Shown here: positions 20,875 to 32,346 of the stretch, piece by piece
Numbering within the stretch: position 1 is the first letter of the stretch
How the letters are laid out: every line of letters begins with the position of its first letter
From: Littorina saxatilis
Taxonomy: Eukaryota; Mollusca; Gastropoda; Littorinimorpha; Littorinidae
NCBI RefSeq assembly: GCF_037325665.1
Contig: NC_090246.1
Coordinates: 12,885,495-12,949,494, forward strand
Reading direction: 5' to 3'
DNA: 64,000 nt
Translations under genes and position numbers: made by a program
Notes under the pieces: generated by a model
What the model was told of the DNA's origin: nothing
The model's input: the letters and a program-made list of their open reading frames with translations, nothing else
The model's database searches: none

Positions 20875-22105
20875 CTATATGATCCTTGATAAAGACGCTA
20901 TAGCTGTATGATCTTGAGAAAAGACACCGTAGCTATAACAACTTGGCAGAAGACATTATAGCCTTAACATTTTGGGTAAAGACACTATAGCTATAAGAAG
21001 CTTGGAAGAATACACTATAGCTGTTCCAAGTTCTATACAATTTATGATCTTAGCAGAAGACACTGTATAGCTGTTAGATCTTGGGATAGAGCACTATAGC
21101 TGTTCCAAGTTCTATACAATTTATGATCTTAGCAGAAGATACTATAGCTGTAAGATCTTGGGAGAAGGCACTATAGCTGTTCCAAGTTCTATACAATTTA
21201 TGATCTTAGCAGAAGACACTATAGCTGTAAGATCTTGGGATAGAGCACTATAGCTGTTCCAAGTTCTATACAATTTATGATCTTAGCAGAAGACACTATA
21301 GCTGTAAGATCTTGAGATAGAGCACTATAGCTGTTCCAAGTTCTATACAATTTATGATCTTAGCAGAAGACACTATAGCTGTAAGATCTTGGGATAGAGC
21401 ACTATAGCTGTTCCAAGTTCCATACAACTTATGATTTTAGCAGAAGACACTATAGCTGTTAGATCTTGAGATAGAGCACTATAGCTGTTCCAAGTTCTAT
21501 ACAATTTATGATCTTAGCAGAAGACACTATAGCTGTAAGATCTTGAGATAGAGCACTATAGCTGTTCCAAGTTCTATACAATTTATGATCTTAGCAGAAG
21601 ACACTATAGCTGTAAGATCTTGGGATAGAGCACTATAGCTGTTCCAAGTTCTATACAATTTATGATCTTAGCAGAAGACACTATAGCTGTAAGATCTTGA
21701 GATAGAGCACTATAGCTGTTCCAAGTTCTATACAATTTATGATCTTAGCAGAAGACACTGTATAGCTGTTAGATCTTGGGAGAAGGCACTATAGCTGTTC
21801 CAAGTTCTATGCAACTTATAATCTTAGCAGAAGATCCACTATATCTGTTAGATCTTGGTAGAAGGCATTATAGCTGTTCCAAGTTCTATACAATTTATGA
21901 TCTTTGCAGAAGACACTACAGCTGTTTGATCTCGGGAGAAGGCATTATAACTGTTTATACAATTTATGATCTTGGGAGAAGACACTATAGCTGTTAGATC
22001 TTGGGAGAAGGCATTATAGATGTTTATACAATTTATGATCTTGGGAGAAGACACTATAGCTGTTAGATCTTGGATAAGGCATTATAGATGTTTATACAAT
22101 TTTAT
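20875..22105. repeat. 77-bp satellite array (about 16 units)
   Basis: The unit contains GCTGTTCCAAGTTCTATACA, ATTTATGATCTTAGCAGAAG and ACACTATAGCTGTAAGATCT. For example, GCTGTTCCAAG starts at 21253 and again at 21330. Each unit holds two copies of CACTATAGCTGT, so it began as a dimer of roughly 38 bp. Units at both edges are more diverged than the centre, as expected from unequal exchange. No coding sense. Confidence 0.92.
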
Positions 22106-22289
22106 GCTACAGTATCTCTGTTTTGAGCATCCGAAATTGGCTGCTATGGTTGCTACAGCAAGGATGTATAATAATGGCTTGGCAGTATGTTGAGTGGCTG
22201 GTAAGCAACGACGGGCAACATGATAGATGAACTGACAAACAAGACCTAATCCCGCAAACAGTGGTGATTAATCTGTTGCAGGCGACAAA

Positions 22290-22445
22290 ATGAAACCAAT
22301 AGTTGGGCTCGTATGTTGCAAAAACATTCACTTCGTGTGACAAACACTACATTTCCCACGGATCGACTGTTCCATAAGCTGAACAAAACCTGATACAGAG
22401 CCACTGCGAGAAAAAAAAAATCGGTAGTTTTTTTGTTTTTTTTAA
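22290..22445. mobile_element. end fragment of the 3.6-kb TIR element family
   Basis: GTTGGGCTCGTATGTTGCAA and AACAAAACCTGATACAGAGC match the terminal 100-150 bp of the element at 32347-35983. Only one end is present here, so this is a remnant. Confidence 0.65.
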
Positions 22446-22611
22446 CTTTTTTTTTAAATGGTCGCCTGCGAAAAAAGGTATATCTAAGTGACACACGGAA
22501 AAGAAACTGCGTAGTATTTTTGTTCAGGTCATTGACCGGAAACCTTTGTACATCATACATCATCTGTCACAACTCGGTGCGGAGGGGGGTGGGCAGCGGA
22601 CGGTGTCCGAC

Positions 22612-23780
<1,169 letters not shown>

Positions 23781-23829
23781 TACCCGGCAGCGGATGGTGG
23801 GGAGGTGTGTGCTGATTCACGTTCTGTTT

Positions 23830-24155
23830 TGTTTTCACGGTCACTCTGCCGTTGGTCAATGTTTTGTATATGCCACTCGAGTCATATACTCTTTTAAACA
23901 CAATGTCTTTATACAAATAGACCACTGAGTTCCTGCCCTACCACATGATTAGAATTTAGAATAAAAGTTAAAGTTATGATTTTGGGTGATATTAAGTTCA
24001 TGTAAGGTTTAAGCAGTGACAGAATGGATATATGACACAATGGTCCACTGATATGGTATTTGATTGAAACTGTCGATCATCGATTCGAACGTGGAACGTA
24101 CAGATGAGATCATTGTAGATATAAGATACGGAAAAGTGACTAGGGAATCCAAACT
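23830..24155. other. gene-free stretch
   Basis: AT-rich sequence between two foldback elements. Nothing was recognised. Confidence 0.4.
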
Positions 24156-25129
24156 TTTATGGAAAGCCGTTTGGCTCATAACCATTACACGTGTAATAAA
24201 TCATAAATACACGTGTAATAAATGATTTATACACGTGTATTTATTTCTTATTGCACGTGTAATTTATCTTTTTTCTTATGCTATGGAATACCATCATGAT
24301 TAAATACACGTGTAATAAATATTTCATACACGTGTAAGAAATGATTAAATACACGTGTAATAAATATTTCATGCACGTGTAAGAAATGTTTATTACGCGT
24401 GTATTTAATCATTTCGTACACGTGTATGACATTTTTATTACACGTGTATTAATCATTAATTACACGTGTATTAATTATTTATTACACGTGTACTAATCAT
24501 TTTTTGAGTCACTTGAGAAAAAGTGACTCTATGTAATCGGTCAGTGTTAGTCTGTCCGGCCGGCCGTCCGTAGACACCACCTTAACGTTGGACTTTTCTC
24601 GGAAACTATCAAAGCGATCGGGCTCATATTTTGTTTAGTCGTGACCTCCAATGACCTCTACACTTTAACGATGGTTTCGTTGACCTTTGACCTTTTTCAA
24701 GGTCACAGGTCAGCGTCAAAGGAAAAATTAGACATTTTATATCTTTGACAAAGTTCATCGGATGTGATTGAAACTTTGTAGGATTATTCTTTACATCAAA
24801 GTATTTACATCTGTAGCCTTTTACGAACGTTATCAGAAAAACAAGGGAGATAACTAGCCTTTTCTGTTCGGCAACACACAACTTAACGTTGGGCTTTTCT
24901 CGGAAACTATAAAAGTGACCGGGCTCAAATTTTATGTGAACGTGACTCCCAGTGACCTCTACACTTTGACGTCTGCTTTGGTGACCTTTGACCTTTTTCA
25001 AGGTCACAGGTATGTCTTGAAGGAAAAATTGCCTCATATAATATTCAGAACTGCGAAAGTGACTCGATCGAGCGTTTGCTCTTCTTGTTTACACGTGTAA
25101 TGGTTATGAACCAAACGGCTTTCCATAAA
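24156..25129. mobile_element. foldback element carrying a CACGTG array
   Basis: The inverted ends of about 41 bp are TTTATGGAAAGCCGTTTGGC on the left and its complement ending TTTCCATAAA at 25129. Inside the left arm is a series of 13 palindromic TACACGTGTA-type motifs, about every 22 bp from 24185 to 24492; a fourteenth adjoins the right arm. All but one contain CACGTG. The spacers are AT-rich (ATAAATCATAAA and similar). A second element, 24506-25088, has inserted near the right end. There is no transposase. Confidence 0.85.
24506..25088. mobile_element. inserted repeat with AGGTCA half-sites
   Basis: It starts GAGTCACTTGAGAAAAAGTG and ends GAGCGTTTGCTCTTCTTG. It contains two tandem copies of a block of about 130 bp (24582-24712 and 24885-25012) starting CTTAACGTTGG. 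Each block has TGACCTTTGACCT (24681 and 24982) followed by TTTTTCAAGGTCACAGG. These match the DR1 and extended half-site patterns bound by nuclear receptors. No ORF and no target duplication were defined. Confidence 0.7.
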
Positions 25130-25496
25130 CTTTTGTTGGTCCGCAAGTACACTCATGACCCCAACGTGCAACCCACTTCACAGGCAAAGCACAAACATCT
25201 AAACTCTCGTCACAGTTAAGTTTCCGCTGCAAGCTAAGTCATTGCAAAGTGTCCGCAATGTTTGCATCTCGCTGCTGCCCAGGAAATTAATTTTATATGG
25301 AAAGCGCATCATCAGACGCTAGAAATTGTGTCCAAACAGCCATATTTGTTCGCGGTCTCTCTGGTGTATCACGTGCAGATTTTGAGTAGGTATGACACCC
25401 ACATTCTTCATGACAGGGCTTCCTGTACTCTCAATCTTTTAGGGGATTGGTAGTAATGGAAATGTGTGATCAGATCGGTACATTTGATACCGTGAG

Positions 25497-25680
25497 AGAA
25501 AGAAAGAAAGAAAGAGACAGAGAAAGAGACAGACAGAGACAGAGAGACAGACAGGCAGACAGACAGGCAGACAGACAGACAGATACAGAGACAGACAGAG
25601 ACAGACAGAGAGAGGGAGAGACAGAGAGAAAGAGAGAGACAGACACAGAGAGAGAGAGAGAGACAGAGAGAGAGGGACTT
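25497..25680. repeat. (GACA)n/(GA)n microsatellite
   Basis: Imperfect GACA and GAGA repeats. Overlapping frames are artefacts. Confidence 0.95.
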
Positions 25681-25958
25681 GTTGTTCAAGTTTGATTCAG
25701 TCAGACAGTACCAGGCGTCCGCTGAAATTACCCCGCAAGAGCTGTAGAATTGACTATTGATTCACAAGGCCGTAGGGTCTTTATCGCTTGCAATTTTAGA
25801 TTCTCTGGTTGTGCTGACTTCTACTGTTTTTCTGTTAACTCTGTACAATTCCTAGCGTTCGATTGCCGTAGTTAAATCTTCCCATTTGGATGACAGAATC
25901 GCCTTCTCTGTTCCGAGTGGCCCCGCCAGCGTTTAGTGTAACAACAACACTGTGTGCC

Positions 25959-25961
<3 letters not shown>

Positions 25962-25998
<37 letters not shown>

Positions 25999-26093
25999 TG
26001 TGTGTGCGTGTGCGTGTGTGTGTGTGTATGTGTGTGTGTGTGAGTGTGTGTGTGTGTTTGTTTGTGCGTGTGTGTGTGTGTGTGTGTGTGTTC
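25962..26093. repeat. (TG)n microsatellite
   Basis: TG repeats with occasional CGTG, AGTG and TTTG units. Confidence 0.95.
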
Positions 26094-26216
26094 TCTTCGG
26101 TTGAGGAAGGTCTCTCATTTTCTTCGTTTTATCATTGGGTGGTTGTTATTTTTAAGACGCTTGGTTTTTCAAATTATAGTTGTTAGTTGACATGTAGTCG
26201 CCCCCCCCCCCCCCCT

Positions 26217-26218
<2 letters not shown>

Positions 26219-26255
<37 letters not shown>

Positions 26256-26292
26256 GTGTGTTTTTATTGTTTATTGTCTCTTCAGAAGTTAA

Positions 26293-26351
<59 letters not shown>

Positions 26352-26590
26352 GCCTCTCTTTTTTCTCTCTCTGTCTGTTTCTCTTTTGTCTCTGTCTCTC
26401 TTTCTCTTCTCTCTCTCTCTATTTCACTGTCGCTCTCTCTCTCTCTGTGTCTCTGTCTCTCTCTCTCCGTCTCTCTGTCTCTCTGTCTCTCTCTCTCTCG
26501 CTCTGTCTCTCTCTCACTCTCACTCTCTCTCTCTCCCTCTCTCTCCCTCCCTCCCTCCCTCCCTCCCTCCCTCTCTCTCTCTCTCTCCCT

Positions 26591-26679
<89 letters not shown>

Positions 26680-26680
26680 C
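26219..26680. repeat. (CT)n, (CTGT)n, (CCCT)n compound microsatellite
   Basis: About 460 bp of pyrimidine tract. Blocks of CTGT (26295-26352), CT, and CCCT (26545-26605) follow one another. Poly-Ser/Leu and poly-Glu/Arg frames here are artefacts. Confidence 0.95.
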
Positions 26681-26689
26681 TAACATCCA

Positions 26690-28270
26690 ATCATTAATAT
26701 GTGTCTGTGTAAATTAGCTGCTTGTAGTTTCTCTTCATTTTTGCGAAGACATGTTCATTGTTTAAATTAAGATTACTTCTTTGGTGTTAATACAACAATA
26801 TGTTCACATTAGAAGCCGCTTACAGGTCTTGCAGTGCCCCACAGAAAAGGATTTTGAAAAAAATGGAAATGCTTCTATCTCTCCAGTGTTGCTATCACAT
26901 TCATAAAGACCTACGACATCATTGTTGGTTTAAACAGTGTTTTATTCAACAATTTTTGGGTATAATATCTACAATAACATGTTTAAAAAAAATATAAAAT
27001 AATGTTATATCATATAATATATAGAGTTGTTTTTTAAAATATTGAACTGCGAGCGAAAGCGAGCTGTTCACTATTTGAAAAAGCAACGAGTGTAAATCTG
27101 GTACGACACAGCAAGCCATGTAGTATTCTGTTTATCCTACATACTGTACTTACGTGTATTTTACTGAAAATGTCTTGCAGTCGAGGCAGCTAAATTGAAG
27201 ACGCTTGTTTTGGAACCTCGACCTCTTCTAAAGCCTCGTGCAATCTATTACGTCAAAGCAAAGAAACGTCACTCTGAAAGTGTGGCGTGACGTGTTAGTT
27301 CTAAAGATTCATCGAGGGTAATTAGCGAGCGTAATTTTTGTTTCTATAATGACGTTTGTCTCGGTGATTTTGGCATCTTCTTCTTCGGGTGTCTCTCTCA
27401 CGTATGTAGGATAAATTACATTGTCATCATTTTCACGAGTTTTCATTCACAAGCACCTGGGAAATAAATCTCATGTTCCCCAGGCAATAAACCCCCGGTT
27501 ACCATAGTAGCAGGAAGCAGGTTATACATGGATAATCAAAAGCAAACCCAATAGAAACGCTCGGGGATTCTTCGGCTCTTTTCATTGGTGTTTCCCCAGA
27601 CCTCAACAGACGACACGACACTGCTTTGCAAAGTTCCAAAAACGAACTGGCAAACTGGCAAAAGTAAACAAAAAACAAAACTAATTCATGAAAGGTCATA
27701 CATTCATCAAAAACAAATTAAACCTAGCGATATGTTTTGTCTTCTTACAGAGTCATGGAGTGCGTGTATCTGTGTTTCAATACACAGACGTTCGGAGAAA
27801 CACGAACGTCAAGTTCAAGTAAAACGACCCCTGGCACACACATTTTGACCCGTGCACAAGACGTTTTATCGATAAACGAAGCACAAATAAGAAACAATAA
27901 TAAAAGCAAAGAGGTACTGAGTCGGAAACAAGATCGCGATTCTTTCCTTCGCTGCACGACGCAAATCTTCTGTGACCTTTGACCAAACGTAGCTTCCACA
28001 TTCGATCACTCAGCTTAATATTTACAACAGAAAGCCGAGGGGGTGGAATACCGAGATGAACCTACAGAACTGTGCATCCTCAAACCTGACATATTCATCC
28101 CAACAATGAACTCAAAAACACAGAAAGTTGCTTTCACACGCCAGCTTTGATTGCCAGTGGTTATCAAACCGGGACTCGTGTGGTTATCAGCACGGAACCC
28201 GTGTTTCAAAGCATGGCTCCCTGGGTTGATTGTGCACTTATTTTCTCACTACCAAAATGATGACAAAAAC
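26690..28270. other. gene-free stretch upstream of the PPxY exon
   Basis: This is probably an intron of the gene ending at 28769. No exon with good splice sites and coding sense was found. AT-rich at 26960-27040. Confidence 0.4.
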
Positions 28271-28450
28271 GATGTTTGGTGGTTTGTTGACAGACCAGCT
28301 TTTTTGTCGGTCCTCGGGGGGCATATCGACTTTTGTTTCATATTTATTGACCGCGGCCTTCGGCCTTGGTCAATAAATATGAAACAAAAGACGATATGCT
28401 CCCCCTCGGACCGACAAAAAAGCTGGTCTGTCAACAACCCATCAAACATC
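28271..28450. mobile_element. 180-bp hairpin (foldback MITE)
   Basis: The two halves are near-perfect inverted copies. The left starts GATGTTTGGTGG and includes CAGACCAGCTTTTTTGTCGG; the right ends AACCCATCAAACATC. The centre is CGCGGCCTTCGGCCTTGG. It sits 39 bp upstream of the terminal exon at 28490, so it lies very near the branch-point region of that intron. No ORF. Confidence 0.85.
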
Positions 28451-28489
28451 TTATATTATGACATAATTATTTTGTATCTGTTCCTACAG

Positions 28490-28769
28490 AACGCGCCTGT
28501 ACAGTGACGAGCCTCCATCCTACGACCTTGTCACCAGTGACCATTACTTAAGCCGTCACCTCAACCCCCACAACGCTGACCCCGAGTCCCCCCACCCCCA
28601 CCAGAACCCTGCCACCGCCGACGGCTACCACAACAACGACAACACCAACGTCAACGACAACGACGATGTAGTGTTCAACGCCGCCTACTCGGACGATTAT
28701 CTTGAACCGCCTCCTCACTATGAGGACTTTATCCGACAGAGTGAGAATGTTCGGACTACAAGGCTATAG
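28490..28769 (+). CDS. terminal exon of an unrecognised gene with PPxY motifs
   Basis: The exon follows a good acceptor (TATCTGTTCCTACAG, ending 28489). Its first base completes a codon; then 92 residues run to TAG at 28767-28769. It starts TRLYSDEPPSYDLVTSDHYL, has a His/Asn/Asp-rich middle (NNDNTNVNDNDD) and ends with a PPPHYEDF motif and RTTRL. The two PPxY motifs (PPSY, PPHY) are known ligands of WW domains such as those of NEDD4-type ubiquitin ligases, usually in cytoplasmic tails of membrane proteins. The GC-rich third positions and dense sense content contrast with the flanks. Upstream exons were not found. A tail with PPxY recalls the family of small two-pass membrane proteins, to which the 48 kb gene may also belong; that is inference. 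Confidence 0.7.
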
Positions 28770-30860
28770 TGGCGTGACTACAGTTTGTGCTTTCTGTGGA
28801 ATTTCATCAGAATTGTAAGGCCAACAATTAAGTCTATAGTGTCCTTGCCAGAGGACTTTATCCGACAAAGTGAGAATGTCCGGACTACAAGGCTATAATG
28901 GCGTGACTAAAGTCTGTGCTTTCTGTGGAATGTCATCAGAATTGTAAGGCCAACAAGTAAGTCTGTAGCTACCGAGTCAGCGGACTTTCTCAGACAGAGG
29001 GAGAATGTCCGGACTACAAGGCTATAATGGCGTGACTAAAGTCTGTGCTTTGTGTGAAGATTTCCTTTTGGTCACCCCATTATGAAGGCTTTATCCGACA
29101 GAATGAGAATGTTGGGGCTACAAGGCTATAGAGGGGTGACTAGAGTTAATTGTGTGAATTGTAAGGCCTACACATTCTATTGCGTCTGTGGACGTAATCC
29201 GACAGTTTCAGAATGTTCGGACTACAAGGCCAAAGTGGCGTGACTAAACTATGTGCTTTGTGTGGACTGAGTTTGCTCAGTAAATGTTAACTGTAAGACC
29301 TACGCGTCTATAACGTCAGTGCCAGAGGACTTTATCAGACAGTGTTGAAGTATACATACTACAAGACTATAGAGGCGTGACTACAGTGTGTGCTGCGTGT
29401 GAAAACTTTCTTGGTGCCGCCTCATCATCAAGGCTTTATCAGACAGCATACGGCCTACGTTCAGAGCTTGGTCAAGAGCATCGTGAACCCCCAAGAACCT
29501 CTGCCGGCAACCGTCAAGCGTCGGAAGTTGGTGTGGTTCGGCCACCTCACGAGGCATGACAACCTTTCCAAAACTATTATATAAGGCACTGTCGAAGGAG
29601 GACGCAGACATGGAAGTTACGGCAGAGCTTGTCCGACAACGTTAAAGAATGGGCGCAGATGAGCTTTTGACGGCCCCCAACAGATCAGCCTGGAGAAGGG
29701 TCTCTGCCTCCTCACCCCTCTTGTCCCCCCGACGACTGTCCCAGTCAGGGGACTGGTGATGATGATACGAACTACAGGCCTTCATGGATGTGATATGGTG
29801 AATGATACGGTTTACCAAGCTGTGGTGTCGCTGCCTGGGGGTTTATCATGCAGTGGGAGAACGCAAGGACTACAAGGCTATAGTATGACGACTTCATTCT
29901 GCATTGTCTTCAGCCTATTTCTTCATTATGACGACTTCATCAGACATTATGAGAGTATAATAATATGGATTACAAGGCTATAGTCAGGTGATTACATTTG
30001 CATGTTTTGAGATTTCCTTGCGGTGTTCTGCTGCCTCCTCGTTATGAGGACGTTATTCCACAGAATGAGAGCCTTTAAAAACGGAAGCACCAGTAGAGAG
30101 ACAAGCATTATTTTGTGTGAGATTTTCTAAGTGGTCAGCAGAATGGAAATCCGTTTGTACAGAAATGAAGTTTTTGTGTGTGCTCTAAATTGTGCATTAT
30201 CTATTTTAATAATGCATTATTTAGATCACACACCAAAAACTTAATTTCTTTATAAACGGATTGCCGTACAGCCGCCGCCTCAACTTTAAAACACATTGTG
30301 AGAGAAAATGGACTACAATGCACCAGTGGCGCGGATAAACTTTGTGCATTTTCTGAGGTTATTATTAGTGATTCTCAGTGTTACGGGCATGAAAGTTTTG
30401 TGCGTTAAGGCCAGCACTCGTTCTTTGCAAATATGTGGAAGAGTGGGAACTGCAAGGGCAGAGCAGTGTATGGACAAGCACATGTCTATTTGAAGTACTT
30501 TATCAAAGAATGTGACATTTTCAAACAGACCATAAGAAAACGAATAACAATTTAAATAATTCATGTAAGGTTTCCTCATCTAGATGAAAGTGTTTAAAAT
30601 AATTCGGATGATGAGGTAGTAGCCCTCTGAAAGCCAGCTTTTGTGCATTCACAATGAAACTGACAAATTAACTTCACCAGAGAGTGTATACATCAGAAGT
30701 AGGACAGCAGAGCATTCAAAACTTATTAGAAAGCGTTAACTTTACCTGAGATTGTTTACATCAGAAGTAGGACAGCAGGGAGTTTTGAAGAATACGAATA
30801 GCAAAGCTATAGTGGCTCCATGGGCACCGGCGTGTGTGCTTTCACAATTCTTTAGGATCT
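28721..30860 (+). repeat. decayed tandem array of the gene's C-terminal coding end and 3' UTR
   Basis: The segment that encodes EDFIRQSENVRTTRL and stop, plus about 80 bp of downstream sequence, recurs at intervals of about 100-130 bp. The anchor CTACAAGGCTAT or a close variant occurs near 28756, 28886, 29017, 29118, 29220, 29359, 29768, 29869, 29970, 30315 and 30805. The first repeats are about 90% alike; later ones fade. Some units also keep the stretch before it (CCTCATCATCAAGGCTTTAT at 29418, CTGCCTCCTCGTTATGAGGA near 30029), matching the exon's CCGCCTCCTCACTATGAGGA. No unit after the first keeps a long open frame. Confidence 0.8.
29465..29768 (+). mobile_element. LINE 3' end fragment (RT C-terminus)
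   Basis: Translation gives KRRKLVWFGHLTRHDNLSKT, the familiar C-terminal signature of many non-LTR reverse transcriptases, then a frame change, then GGRR and a W-rich end. It finishes with GACTGGTGATGATGAT, a short TGA/GAT tail. It is 5'-truncated and degraded. It splits one unit of the exon-end array: CAGACAG lies just before it and a CGAACTACAGGC phrase just after, so it arrived after the array formed. The clade is not settled. Confidence 0.75.
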
Positions 30861-31370
30861 GAAGTCCACTGCAGTCTATACGATGTTCATACGATAGATT
30901 CTTGAGGGTGCCCAGCTAGGCTGAGAAAAGCTAAGGAGAGAACAGGATCGCTGAAGCAGGAAAAGGTCAATTGCAGCGTATCCTTTCGTTCTCGCTTCCT
31001 GGACGGTCAATGGGGATGCGATCAAAACTTGTCAAGTTTTAAGTTTTTGCCTAAGAACCACAAGTCTATGACGTCGTGTCAAAAGACTTGAATTAATCAA
31101 GTATGTAGACCACATTACTGTAGTTGGAAATTGGAGCAATAATGATAGGTCAAGACAAGCATGTTCGGGCCAGGAGGTTGTTTTTTCTTACAATTTGTGC
31201 AAGAGCGGGATAAATAGATGATAGCTAGAGTGTGGACATGTCTGTACAGATGTCAGTAAAAGGCTACAAGATGACACTTTTTCGAGACGAAAACTTGTGC
31301 TCTGAAACTTTGAGTGGCCAAGAAGTGCTCGTAACAGCTGCACTGTTGAGACTTCTTCAATTCTGAACCC
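30861..31370. other. gene-free stretch
   Basis: No exon, tRNA or clear repeat was recognised. Confidence 0.35.
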
Positions 31371-31905
31371 AGGGGGAGGATCCAGGGGGGGCGTTTCCGG
31401 GAATCCCCCCCCCCCCAGCCTGGAAAAAAATAAAAAAATAAAAACATTAAATTAAAAAATAAAGAACACATAATGGCTCAGATTGCACCAGATTGCTCGA
31501 TTTTCCTTGTTTCTATCAAAAGTTTCAGGGGGGGCATGCCCCCGGACCCCCCCCCCTCCCCTAGGAGCCGGTCTTTGTCTTCTAAATGACGATTTTGGAA
31601 GGTAGTTTGGGTCATTTGTTGGCTCAGGTTGCACCAGATCTGTAAATTTTCCTTGTTTTGATCCAAATGTGTCTTCTTAAATTAACTTTTTGACAGGTGG
31701 ATTCGGGAAATATTCTTGGCTCAGATTTCACCTGATTGCTCCTTTTTCCTTGTTTTTATCAAAAATTTCTGGGGGGGGGGGGCGTATGCCCCCGGACACC
31801 CCTAGGAAGTTCGAGCGCTTCGCGCCCTCAACTACACGTCGTCGATCTGTCCCTAAAAGAAATGTGGACCCCCCCCCCCCTTAAAAATGATGTGATCCGC
31901 CCCTG
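31371..31905. mobile_element. CAGGGGCGGATC-ended element, copy b
   Basis: It starts CAGGGGGAGGATCCAGGG and ends GATGTGATCCGCCCCTG. The interior matches copy a (TGGCTCAGATTGCACCAGAT, GGGCATGCCCCCGGACCCCC). The block from the poly-G run to the CTCAGATT phrase occurs twice, at 31470-31600 and 31710-31830. The flanking 5 bp (GAACC and TAAAC) do not match well. No ORF. Confidence 0.8.
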
Positions 31906-32346
31906 TAAACCTGAATGTTTCTTTTCTTTTTTTAACTTTTGAAGAATATGGGAAATTTTTAGTTTTGTTGTCTTTCTTCCAGTTGTAATTACTGCTCAAT
32001 TCTTGGACTGATACTTTGCATCCAAAACCAGAACGCCTGGACTTCTCACAATCTCTTCCGTACCTCATTACTCGCTTGGAGTGGAGCTCTCAACGGCTGC
32101 TGAAAAGGAAATTCTCCCAATCTTCCGTGGTGATTGCTTCACAGTTTTTGGATTTCCAATCTTCGCGGGAGATTGTGTGTGGAAACAAATGGAATGCAGA
32201 TAAATCGCTCAAGCCTAAGAAAGCAAATTCGGGTGTAATTTATCTTCCGTCTTCTATTGCGCCCGTCCTTCTCACTGCGAAGACGAACGTATTCAGAAAG
32301 CACAGGTGTTTGGAATACGCAGGCGAGATATATGACTTTATAGATG
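31906..32346. other. gene-free stretch
   Basis: An open frame of 133 codons (32016-32417) crosses the end of the neighbouring TIR element and resembles no family I know. It is judged spurious. Confidence 0.35.

Noticed and set aside
24624-25037. 137-codon minus-strand frame
   Set aside because: It lies entirely inside the duplicated repeat at 24506-25088 and crosses two copies of the same block.
28271-28450. microRNA precursor
   Set aside because: The hairpin is much longer and more perfect than animal precursors and has the form of a foldback MITE. Small-RNA data would be needed to revisit this.
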